Assembly: GCA_946482325.1 (NCBI GenBank)
Contig: CAMLRA010000066.1
Coordinates: 1 to 20,338 of the forward strand
Reading direction: 5' to 3'
Length of the DNA stretch: 20,338 nucleotides
From: an uncultured Chromatiaceae bacterium
GTDB lineage: Bacteria > Pseudomonadota > Gammaproteobacteria > Enterobacterales > Alteromonadaceae
Shown here: piece by piece, positions 1 to 6,848 of the stretch
Numbering within the stretch: the stretch's first letter is position 1
Layout: every line of letters begins with the position of its first letter
Notes under the pieces: generated by a model
Database searches by the model: none
Told to the model about the DNA's origin: nothing
The model's input: the letters and a program-made list of their open reading frames with translations, nothing else
Made by a program: the position numbers and the translations under genes

Positions 1-774
1 CAAGGCAAAGCGCTGCAACTGGCGAAAAAAGCTGACGAAAATGCCCGGCCGCAGCGTCAGGTGTTGTTATTTAAAGCTGCCGAACAGCCAGACCTAATCC
101 CGTTTAAAGGCATCAGCTATGAAATGGCGCACAGTGACATCATCAACGGGCCTTATGTGAAATGGACAGGTCAGGCAAAAGATTACGACGCCCTCCCGGT
201 GTACTGGGAAAAAGTGCCGGCGGTGGAAGTCGAAGTGCCGAAAGCTTATTGGATCCCACCGCAATATCAGGATGTGATAACCCGCCTGCAAAACCACGGG
301 ATTGCGATGACCCGGCTGGAAAAAGCCGGCAGTCTGGAACTGCAGCAACTGAGTGCGGCTAATGCTGAACTCGCCAGCCGTTCTTTTGAGGGCCGCGTTG
401 GTGTCAAAGCCAGTTTCAGCCCGAGCTGGGGCGAATTTGCTTTGCCGGCCGGTTCAGTGCGCGTCAGCACAGATCAGCCACTGGGGGCTTTGGCGGTCGC
501 TTTGTTGCAACCGGAAGGGCCGGATTCATTTTTCAGCTGGGGCTTTTTCCATGGCATGTTTGAACGGACTGAGTACTTTGAGACCTACGCCATGCTGCCG
601 TGGATTGAGCAGGAACTGAAAACCAATAAGAAGCTGGCGGTGGATTTTGCGGCCGCAGTGAAAGCCGATGCCAAGCTTGCCAAAGACGGCCAGGCCCGGC
701 TGAACTGGTTTTATCAGCGTTCACCGTTTTATGACCAGGCTTATCTGAAATATCCGGTGCTGATTGAGCGTTAA
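1..774 (+). CDS. M14-family zinc metallopeptidase, C-terminal part (5' end outside window)
   Basis: The frame is open from base 1, so the gene enters from the left; 257 codons are visible up to the TAA at 772-774. The visible part lacks the HxxE...H zinc site, which would lie upstream. It resembles the long C-terminal region of bacterial exported M14 peptidases: a PKAYWIPP segment followed by a helix (DVITRLQNHGI), an RSFEGR segment, an AGSVRVSTDQP strand, a conserved DSFFSWGFFHGMFERTEYFE block, and an ending of the type ARLNWFYQRSPFYDQAYLKYPV. In the family these are carboxypeptidases, usually secreted or periplasmic; the signal peptide cannot be seen here. A terminator follows directly, so this is the last gene of its transcript. 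The family call rests on recalled sequence resemblance of this non-catalytic region, so the exact substrate is unknown. Confidence 0.8.
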   Translation, partial: QGKALQLAKKADENARPQRQVLLFKAAEQPDLIPFKGISYEMAHSDIINGPYVKWTGQAKDYDALPVYWEKVPAVEVEVPKAYWIPPQYQDVITRLQNHGIAMTRLEKAGSLELQQLSAANAELASRSFEGRVGVKASFSPSWGEFALPAGSVRVSTDQPLGALAVALLQPEGPDSFFSWGFFHGMFERTEYFETYAMLPWIEQELKTNKKLAVDFAAAVKADAKLAKDGQARLNWFYQRSPFYDQAYLKYPVLIER

Positions 775-791
775 GCGCCAGTCTTTCAATA

Positions 792-819
792 ACAAAGCCC
801 TGTATCTACAGGGCTTTGT
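792..819. terminator. Bidirectional rho-independent terminator
   Basis: A perfect 13-bp inverted repeat (ACAAAGCCCTGTA, 792-804, with TACAGGGCTTTGT, 807-819) lies between two convergent genes. The T-rich ends on both sides are short, so termination strength is uncertain. It probably serves the M14 gene on + and the M35 gene on -. Confidence 0.8.
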
Positions 820-865
820 GCTTTCTAGTTTGGCAATTTAGTTCTGCAATTTAAGGCCGCCATGC

Positions 866-1966
866 TCAGTTTTGTGCTGGGGTATTCTCCGCGAAATACT
901 CATGGCTGTCGGCGTTTTTCACGGCCTGCGCCGGATTACTCAGCGCCAGTGATTTGGCGGCGGACTGACCATAAGCAATGTCGTCAGTATCGGCGACGAC
1001 AGTGAAATGGCTGGTTTCATGCACGATAGTGCCGGCTTTGGAATCGGTGCCGGTATTGGCCGCCGGCCAGAAAGCATTACACAAATAAATCTTATACGGC
1101 TGATTCGGATAGACATAAGCGTAATAAGAGTCGGTGCAGCCACAATCAAACTGCAGTGGCTGGTTGTTCAGCGCGCTGTTGATTTTATTAAAGTTGCTGC
1201 TGACTGTGCTCCAGCGGCTGCTGGTGTAACTGCCAAACCAGGTTTTGTAACGCGCTGAGTTGGCGCGGCTGGCCGTTGGATAAGTCGACAAATAATTGTA
1301 AGAGCCGGAAGCATAGCTTTTGGCCGAGGCCAGCGCCGTGGCAATAGAGGTACGCCGGCTGCTGCTGCAGTTGGCCGCATAAGACACTGAACCTGCCAGC
1401 GTCACCAGCGCCGGCCACTCAATATCGCTGGCAGCTTTGGCGTCTACTTCAATCTGACGGTAAATCGCATCGGACTGCAGCACCGGCAGGGGTGTATCCA
1501 CCAACATTTGTTCGGCTTGCGTCTGTTGCTGCGGCGTCAGTTTCGGCACCACACCGTGCAGTGCCATCGCTTCGACATGATATTGAATTTGATAGTTACC
1601 GCTTGCCGGCAAGTCATAAGCGCTAGTCAGTTCAACCTGATACTGCCGGCTTTCACCGGGCCGCAGGCTGATGTAATCCTGTGTCGTCGGAGCCTGGCGT
1701 TTGACACGTTTGCCGGTGTAAGCGGCGTCCTGGCCATTGACGCTGATATCAAATAAATCTTCCTGCAGGCCGTCGGCAGGCGTGTACCAGCGCAGGATTT
1801 TTGCTGTTTTACTGCTGTTGTTGTGCAGGGTAACCTGCAGCGTGACATCGTCACTGGCGCTAAAGTTTGGTTGTACTGTATTCAGTTCGACTTCAATGCC
1901 TGTGGCAAAAACCTGTGGGGCCGATATCGCTGCAAGCAGCGCAATAGTCAGAGCGTTCAGTTGCAT
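866..1966 (-). CDS. Secreted M35/aspzincin metalloendopeptidase (peptidyl-Lys or AsaP1-like)
   Basis: 366 aa. Residues 1-21 form a signal peptide with a likely cut after QVFA, so the enzyme is exported. Residues ~22-165 look like a beta-rich propeptide, and the C-terminal ~200 residues are the protease domain. The zinc site is HETSH (316-320) followed by DTDDIAYG (326-333); D329 aligns with the Asp ligand that defines aspzincins, and the family ending NADSHEYFAENTP is present. The family (Grifola Lys-N-type enzyme, Aeromonas AsaP1) consists of secreted endopeptidases, several cutting before Lys. The usual GT of GTxxDxxYG is DT here. Four cysteines are visible in the protease domain (NCSSS, FDCGC, LCNAF). 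The start ATG has AGGA six bases upstream. It converges on the M14 gene. The family call is firm; the substrate is inferred. Confidence 0.88.
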   Translation of the reverse strand: MQLNALTIALLAAISAPQVFATGIEVELNTVQPNFSASDDVTLQVTLHNNSSKTAKILRWYTPADGLQEDLFDISVNGQDAAYTGKRVKRQAPTTQDYISLRPGESRQYQVELTSAYDLPASGNYQIQYHVEAMALHGVVPKLTPQQQTQAEQMLVDTPLPVLQSDAIYRQIEVDAKAASDIEWPALVTLAGSVSYAANCSSSRRTSIATALASAKSYASGSYNYLSTYPTASRANSARYKTWFGSYTSSRWSTVSSNFNKINSALNNQPLQFDCGCTDSYYAYVYPNQPYKIYLCNAFWPAANTGTDSKAGTIVHETSHFTVVADTDDIAYGQSAAKSLALSNPAQAVKNADSHEYFAENTPAQN

Positions 1967-2270
1967 ACATGTTCCTGGTTTATTGTTGTGTGACCCGGTG
2001 TGTTCACACCGTCCTGACCGCTGTTGGTCAGTTACAATCAGTTACAGGCTTTTTTTGTCAGGTCTCAAGAGGTCCGGAAAAACATCAGAAAAATATCATA
2101 ACTTTCTAATATAAATCAGCTCGAGACGGCCGCATTGTTTGCAATTGGAGTCACACAGCGCTGGCCGCTTACAGCGTAAAAAGACCGCTTAACATAAAAA
2201 CACCGCGTGCACGCCGGGGCCGCCTTAGATTGCCGCTATCAACACGATGGCTACCACTGAGGAATCTCTG
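1967..2270. other. Divergent intergenic region (~300 bp) with short repeats
   Basis: This region separates the M35 protease (-) from the beta-lactamase-fold hydrolase (+) and must hold promoters for both. No convincing sigma70 -35/-10 pair was found on either strand. It contains a 7-bp palindrome with a 2-bp spacer (CGGTGTG/CACACCG, 1996-2011), a tandem 9-mer (TCAGTTACA at 2028-2036 and 2038-2046, one helical turn apart), and a CCGCTTA repeat with 20-bp spacing (2165-2171, 2185-2191). No credible small ORF with a Shine-Dalgarno was seen. Confidence 0.55.
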
Positions 2271-3641
2271 ATGAACACAGCGCCGAAAATCATTGTAAAA
2301 ACATTATTGGCCAGTCTGGCACTGAATTTGTGCCCGGTACTGGGCATGACCAACCCCGAGATGCAGCAAAAAATGCAGCAGTTGCTGCAGCAATCCGCTC
2401 AAGCGGACCAACCGGGTTTTGCCGTGCTGGTGCGTAAAGGCAAGGACGTGTTAAGCCGTGGCGGCTATGGCATGGCCAATCTGGAACTGGGCGTCCCGAT
2501 GCAGGCGGATATGAAGTTTCGCATAGCCTCGCAAACCAAACAGTTCACCGCCATGGCGGTGTTGCAGCTGGTGCAGGCGGGCAAGCTGAAGCTGACGGAT
2601 ACAGTGGGCAGCTTGCTCAAAGATTATCCAAAGGTCGGCCGCGATATCACAGTGCATCAGCTGCTGACCCACACTGCAGGCCTTAAAAATTTAAGCCGGC
2701 TGACGGAATTTCGGGAAAACAAACCAAAGGATGCCACGCTCGCCGACATGGTCGCGTTATTTTCCAGCTTGCCACTGGAGTTTACACCCGGCACGCAGTT
2801 CCGTTATTCCAACTCCAACTATGTGTTGTTAACGGCCATCATCGAGGCGGTGAGTAAACAAAGTTATGCCGATTATTTGCAGCAGCACATTTTCAGCCGG
2901 CTTGGTATGCAAAACAGCGGCTATGACAGTGCCGCTAAAATTCTGTCCAAACGCGCCAGCGGTTATGAACAAAGCCCGGAAGGCCTGGTTAATGCGCGCA
3001 CTATCAGCATGACGCGGCCACAAGGCGCCGGCGCTTTGTACAGCACAGTTGATGACCTGAATTTGTGGGACCAGGCGCTGTATACTGACCAGCTGCTGAA
3101 ACAGCCATTGCTGCAGCAGTCTTTTGTCCGGCACAAAACACTCGATGGCACGCCGCAACCTTATGGGTACGGCTGGATGATGGCCGATTGGGAAACAGTA
3201 CCGACACAGGAGCACAGCGGTGGGATTGAAGGGTTTTCTTCTTATATCATCCGTATTCCGTCAGAGCAGGTCTATGTCACAGTGCTGGCCAATAGCGCAG
3301 AAGCCGACACTTATAGCCTGGCGCTGAAACTGGCTGCGATTGCCATCGGTAAGCCTTTTGAACCCAAAGCCATCGCGCTGAAGCCGCAACGCTTGAAGGT
3401 GTTATCCGGCAGTTACCAGCTTGCCGATGGTGCTGTGCATCATATCCGCCAGCAGGGCAATGAACTGGTGTATCAGGCTCCGGAGATGCCGCAGGTGTCG
3501 CTCATCCCAACAGCGGATGGACGCTTTTATCTGCAGGGTGATTTTACTTACCTGAGCTTTAATCCGGCCGGAACCGAAATGCAGCTGAATATGCGCGGCT
3601 TTCCGGTACAGGCTGGGAAAAAAGTGGTACCGACACCCTAA
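2271..3641 (+). CDS. Exported serine hydrolase of the beta-lactamase/PBP superfamily (class C fold)
   Basis: 456 aa from the ATG at 2271, chosen because GAGGA lies eight bases upstream and because it begins a clean signal peptide (KIIVKTLLASLALNLCPVLG); an in-frame ATG at 2247 would put eight extra residues before it. All three catalytic motifs of Pfam Beta-lactamase (PF00144) are visible: S87-x-x-K90 (SQTK), Y179-S-N181 (YSN) and H315-S-G317 (HSG). Residues ~365-456 form a beta-rich C-terminal domain like those on many family esterases and peptidases. Members include D-aminopeptidases, esterases and class C enzymes; nothing here shows true beta-lactamase activity. It probably acts in the periplasm or outside the cell. 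It is transcribed alone, with a terminator 12 bases after the stop. Confidence 0.9.
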   Translation: MNTAPKIIVKTLLASLALNLCPVLGMTNPEMQQKMQQLLQQSAQADQPGFAVLVRKGKDVLSRGGYGMANLELGVPMQADMKFRIASQTKQFTAMAVLQLVQAGKLKLTDTVGSLLKDYPKVGRDITVHQLLTHTAGLKNLSRLTEFRENKPKDATLADMVALFSSLPLEFTPGTQFRYSNSNYVLLTAIIEAVSKQSYADYLQQHIFSRLGMQNSGYDSAAKILSKRASGYEQSPEGLVNARTISMTRPQGAGALYSTVDDLNLWDQALYTDQLLKQPLLQQSFVRHKTLDGTPQPYGYGWMMADWETVPTQEHSGGIEGFSSYIIRIPSEQVYVTVLANSAEADTYSLALKLAAIAIGKPFEPKAIALKPQRLKVLSGSYQLADGAVHHIRQQGNELVYQAPEMPQVSLIPTADGRFYLQGDFTYLSFNPAGTEMQLNMRGFPVQAGKKVVPTP

Positions 3642-3652
3642 GCGCTTGAAAT

Positions 3653-3687
3653 AAAAACGCCGTGCTGTGTTGCAGCCCGGCGTTTTT
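3653..3687. terminator. Bidirectional rho-independent terminator
   Basis: A 10-bp stem (AAAAACGCCG 3653-3662, CGGCGTTTTT 3678-3687) is extended inward by GCTG/CAGC across one mismatch and followed by a T run on both strands. It ends the beta-lactamase-fold gene on + and the adaptor-LytS-LytR operon on -. Confidence 0.88.
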
Positions 3688-3719
3688 TGCTTTTAGCGCC
3701 GGTAGCCGCCAGGCCTGCG

Positions 3720-4469
3720 CTATAAACTCAGCTGCTGGCGCAGCAGCGTACTTTGCCGGCGTGACACTTCCACCTGCAGGCCGGAAGTCAGTATCAACAA
3801 CAGGCCACCGTTGAGCCAGGCGTCGATGCTGCGAATGGCTTTGAGATTGACCAGCTGATGTCGGTTGGCGCGAAAAAATAATCCGGGCGCTAAGCGCTGC
3901 TCGATACTGCCCAAAGAGCGATACACCAGCGGCGCCTGAGCACCAGCCCAAACTTTGCTGTAATTGCCAATGGCTTCAAACAGTTCAACATCGCCAAGGC
4001 GTAGCAGAAAACAGCGCTCGCCGTCTTTGACAAAAAAGCTGGCTTCAAGATCCAGTGCCGGGCCGTTTACGACGGTTTCTGCGGCAGGTCTCTGTTCCGT
4101 TGCAGCCGGGAGCTCTGCTGCATTTAAACTGGGCAGTTTAGCGATCGCCTGCGCCAGACGGGCACTGCTGACCGGTTTTAACAGATAATCGACCGTCGGA
4201 TAATCAAAGGCGGCGAGAGCATGTTCGGTAAAAGCAGTGGTAAAGATAATGCGTGGCACAAACACCAGTTGTGCTAACAACTCAAAAGCGCTGTCGCTGC
4301 CAAGGTCGATATCCAGCAGCAACAAGTCCGGCTGTTGTTGTTCGACCAGCAGCCTGGCCTCCGGTACATTGGCTGCTTCGCCGACCAGCGTGAGTTGCGG
4401 GTGTGCACGCAGCAGTTCTTTAAGTTCAAGCCGCGCGAGCCTTGAATCTTCGATGATGACAACCCGCAT
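3720..4469 (-). CDS. LytTR-family response regulator
   Basis: 249 aa. Residues 1-~120 are a receiver domain: acidic pair E7-D8, phosphoacceptor D53 in LLLLDIDL, T77-T78 and K98-P99. Residues ~145-249 are a LytTR DNA-binding domain, recognisable by FFVKDGERCFLLRLGDVELFE, FFRANRHQLVNLKAI and the ending QVEVSRRQSTLLRQQL. These regulators bind direct repeats upstream of their targets after phosphorylation by a LytS-type kinase. The start ATG abuts the kinase stop (TGA-ATG), with AGGAG nine bases upstream, so the pair is translated together and is almost surely cognate. No target repeat of the expected geometry was found in this window. Confidence 0.95.
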   Translation of the reverse strand: MRVVIIEDSRLARLELKELLRAHPQLTLVGEAANVPEARLLVEQQQPDLLLLDIDLGSDSAFELLAQLVFVPRIIFTTAFTEHALAAFDYPTVDYLLKPVSSARLAQAIAKLPSLNAAELPAATEQRPAAETVVNGPALDLEASFFVKDGERCFLLRLGDVELFEAIGNYSKVWAGAQAPLVYRSLGSIEQRLAPGLFFRANRHQLVNLKAIRSIDAWLNGGLLLILTSGLQVEVSRRQSTLLRQQLSL

Positions 4470-5645
4470 TCAGTGTCGCTCCTGTGTTGGTGGCGTTGCT
4501 GCAGTGCCGGTCGCAGTTGCTGACTGCCATGGCAGTATTAAGCAGGCACGTACCCAGTCACCATCCTGCACGAGCTGCAGACTGGCCTCGTTGCCGTACA
4601 GCAGCGTCAGCCGTTGCCGCAGATTGGCCAAACCGGTACCGGTATTGCCGGGTTCGCCGGCCTGTAGCTGTTCAGGTGCGTTTTGCAATGTGAGCTGACC
4701 CGGATTACTAACCTGCAATAGCCACTGTTGTGACCCGAGCCGTTGTACGTTTAATTCGATACAACCGCCGGCCTGGCGCCGGCCAATGCCATGTTTCACG
4801 GCATTTTCCACCAACAATTGCAGCGCGAGACGCGGTACGGGGCGGGCCAGGCAGTCCGGTGCAACCGCAGTTTGCCATTGCAGCCGCTGTTCAAACTGAA
4901 TATGCAGTAACGCCAGATAATCATCCAATACCTGCAGTTCTTCACGCAGTGGCACCAGCGCCTCGGACTGAGTCGTTATCTGATATCGCAGCAGATCAGC
5001 AAAATGCGTCAGCATCTGCCGGGCACTGTGACTGTCTTCTAGAATCAGCGCCCGGATATTGTTAATACAATTGAACATAAAATGCGGGCTGAGCTGTGCT
5101 AACAAGCTGCTCAGCCGCGCTTGCGTCATATTGCGTTCCAGTTGCTGGCGTTGTTGCTCGCCATGACGGACATCCAGCTGGCGGCTTAATGTCAGATACA
5201 GCATGCTCCAAATCAGATATAACAGGATTAGCAGCGGCATTTTCGACCCCATAGGCTGGGCGTCAAACCAGGCAAATACCGGCCCCTGCCATAACTGAGG
5301 GACGTGCGCGAATGGCCATAACAGCCAATAATGCAGCAAGTCGACCGCCAAAGCGCCAAGCAGGGCTGCGCCGATCAGTAGTCCCAGCGTGGCGCTCTGA
5401 CTGTGCTGTTGTTGTCGCCAGCGCTGATACAGCTTGCGTAAAACCAGACTACCGGTGAGCGCCAGCACTAATAACAATAAGGCTGGTAACACTGTCTGCA
5501 GGCTCAGGGGTTCGTCACTGCCGATCATCAGCAATTGCAAGACGCCAAACAAGCTCCAACCGGCGCTTTGATATAACCAGAAGCTGCTGGGGGCGGGCGG
5601 GATTGGTTCAGTCACATTGTGCATCAGGGCTGAGACATTATTCAT
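4470..5645 (-). CDS. LytS-type sensor histidine kinase (His_kinase/HATPase_c)
   Basis: 391 aa. Residues ~22-157 contain about four hydrophobic membrane segments (SFWLYQSAGWSLFGVLQLLM; LPALLLLVLALTGSLVL; LGLLIGAALLGALAVDLL; MPLLILLYLIWSMLYLTL), so it sits in the inner membrane with little room for a large periplasmic sensor. A linker helix (159-185) precedes the phosphoacceptor H188 in SPHFMFNCINN, the His_kinase signature. The ATPase domain has an N box LVENAVKHG (279-286 region) and a G box NTGTGLANLRQRL (334-346). The start ATG overlaps the adaptor gene by 8 bp (ATGAATAA) with no strong Shine-Dalgarno, which suggests translational coupling; an in-frame ATG seven codons on is an alternative. 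The likely partner is the LytTR regulator directly downstream. Confidence 0.95.
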   Translation of the reverse strand: MNNVSALMHNVTEPIPPAPSSFWLYQSAGWSLFGVLQLLMIGSDEPLSLQTVLPALLLLVLALTGSLVLRKLYQRWRQQQHSQSATLGLLIGAALLGALAVDLLHYWLLWPFAHVPQLWQGPVFAWFDAQPMGSKMPLLILLYLIWSMLYLTLSRQLDVRHGEQQRQQLERNMTQARLSSLLAQLSPHFMFNCINNIRALILEDSHSARQMLTHFADLLRYQITTQSEALVPLREELQVLDDYLALLHIQFEQRLQWQTAVAPDCLARPVPRLALQLLVENAVKHGIGRRQAGGCIELNVQRLGSQQWLLQVSNPGQLTLQNAPEQLQAGEPGNTGTGLANLRQRLTLLYGNEASLQLVQDGDWVRACLILPWQSATATGTAATPPTQERH

Positions 5646-6711
5646 AACTCAGCACGTTGCGGCCCGCGTCGGGTTTGCTGTCAACGTTCACTTTCTGACC
5701 ATTTTGCAGGCCGTGCTGACCACGGATCACCACTTTGTCACCGGGGCGCAGTGCAGATTCAACAATGTAATGGGTGTCTAAAGTTGACAGGATTTTCAGT
5801 GTGACCCGTTCGGCTTTATCGTCCTGGTCAATTTTCCAGGTGCGAAACACTTCGCCTTCTAATTCAATCGCTTCATTCGGCACTTTGGTGATGGTGTCTG
5901 ACTGCACCTGCATATCGATGACCTGGACCTGACCAACCAGCAAGTTACTGCGATCCTGCGCGGGATGGTCAAAATACAACGTCAGATGTTCGGCCTTAGC
6001 ATCGAGCTGCTGGCTGACTTCGCGTAATTTCAGCGCTTTACCTTGCAGGATAAACTGATGGCGTTGCAGCTCGGCATTGCTGCTGTAGCTGATGACCGGC
6101 AACAAGCACTCCAGCTGTTTATTTTGCGTCGACAGCAGCTGCATGATGGGCTGGCCTTCGACCAGCTGCGAGCCGGGTTCGGAGCTGACACTCATCACCT
6201 GCGCATCAAAAGGCGCGAAGTGGCTTAAGCGTTTCTGTTTCATTTGCGCCAGCTGCAGTTCCTGTTCCAGCCGCTGGATTTTCAGTTCAGAACTGTCGAG
6301 CTGAAACTTCAGATTATTGATGTCGCTGGCGGCGGTCAGGCCGGATTTACTCAACCGGTTCATCCGGTGAAACTCTTCACTGGCAAAATTTTTCGCCACC
6401 CGCGCCGATTCGATGTCGGTTTTGATGATGTTAATTTGCCGCTGCAGGTAGGCGTCGTCCTGTTTGGCGACTAATTGGCCTTTTTTCACTGAGCTGCCGA
6501 CCGGCAACATTTGCAGCAGTTCAGCAGTGGCATGGCTGGAAATACGATAACTTTGTGGGGCTGTAATGGTACAGTTGAGCGGATGCACCACAGCGGCATG
6601 GTGCGCCAGAACCACATCGGTTAACACAGTTTTGTCGGCCGCAGCGCTGCTAAAAGCCCACAACAAGGCAGAGGCGGCAACAAACCGTAAATGATCAGGC
6701 TTTAACAACAC
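5638..6711 (-). CDS. Periplasmic adaptor / membrane fusion protein (HlyD/RND type)
   Basis: 357 aa from a GTG at 6711 (TTG at 6708 also possible), chosen because GGGAG lies just upstream and a promoter ends ~24 bases before it; an earlier in-frame GTG at 6774 would sit on the -35 box. Residues 1-25 are a signal peptide (cut near SSAAA). The order is classic for adaptors: first lipoyl half (VGSSVKKGQLVAKQDD, 71-86), a helical coiled-coil hairpin (~87-162), second lipoyl half (APFDAQVMSV...VEGQPIMQL, 166-192), beta barrel (~198-280), and a membrane-proximal domain containing PNEAIE and DKVVIRGQHGLQNGQKV. Such proteins normally bridge an inner-membrane pump to a TolC channel, yet no pump or outer-membrane gene is nearby. 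It overlaps the downstream kinase gene. Confidence 0.88.
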   Translation of the reverse strand: MLLKPDHLRFVAASALLWAFSSAAADKTVLTDVVLAHHAAVVHPLNCTITAPQSYRISSHATAELLQMLPVGSSVKKGQLVAKQDDAYLQRQINIIKTDIESARVAKNFASEEFHRMNRLSKSGLTAASDINNLKFQLDSSELKIQRLEQELQLAQMKQKRLSHFAPFDAQVMSVSSEPGSQLVEGQPIMQLLSTQNKQLECLLPVISYSSNAELQRHQFILQGKALKLREVSQQLDAKAEHLTLYFDHPAQDRSNLLVGQVQVIDMQVQSDTITKVPNEAIELEGEVFRTWKIDQDDKAERVTLKILSTLDTHYIVESALRPGDKVVIRGQHGLQNGQKVNVDSKPDAGRNVLSYE

Positions 6712-6741
6712 AAGGCTCCCGATGTCAGTACCACAAGGCTT

Positions 6742-6770
6742 CTTATACCCAAAAGAGCACTGATTGACCA
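6742..6770 (-). promoter_or_regulatory. Likely sigma70 promoter of the adaptor-lytS-lytR operon
   Basis: On the minus strand, TGGTCA (6770-6765) is followed by a 17-bp spacer and TATAAG (6747-6742). The -10 matches consensus at 5 of 6 and the -35 at 4 of 6. Transcription would start near 6735, leaving a short leader with GGGAG before the start codon at 6711. Confidence 0.5.
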
Positions 6771-6775
6771 GCACC

Positions 6776-6848
6776 GGGCGCGATGAGTTCCCGCTAACAT
6801 CAGTTAGCCGGTAAATTTTCGCGAAATTGCTCAGGCCATATCGCGCCC
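6776..6848. repeat. Structured inverted repeat filling the thiH-adaptor gap
   Basis: A perfect 9-bp inverted repeat (GGGCGCGAT 6776-6784, ATCGCGCCC 6840-6848) begins at the base after the thiH stop. Inside it are a 6-bp stem with a 4-base loop (GCTAAC 6793-6798, GTTAGC 6803-6808) and a 10-bp palindrome TTTCGCGAAA (6817-6826). No T run follows on the minus strand, so it is not a classic terminator. It could be a 3'-end RNA structure that protects or ends the thi mRNA, a REP-like element, or an operator for the adjacent promoter. Confidence 0.6.

Noticed and set aside
2028..2046. TCAGTTACA tandem repeat as a binding site for the LytTR regulator
   Set aside because: LytTR sites are 9-mers with about 21-22 bp period; here the period is 10 bp and the 3' half of each copy does not fit.
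1737..2114. Plus-strand 125-codon ORF antisense to the start of the M35 gene
   Set aside because: Most of it is antisense to the M35 coding region, it has no Shine-Dalgarno and its product is not recognisable.
2271..3641. An antibiotic-resistance beta-lactamase
   Set aside because: The catalytic motifs are shared by the whole superfamily, and the extra beta-rich C-terminal domain is typical of esterase or peptidase members.
5638..6774. The adaptor starting at GTG 6774
   Set aside because: That codon lies on the predicted -35 box and would put 21 extra residues before a clean signal peptide; GGGAG supports 6711 or 6708.
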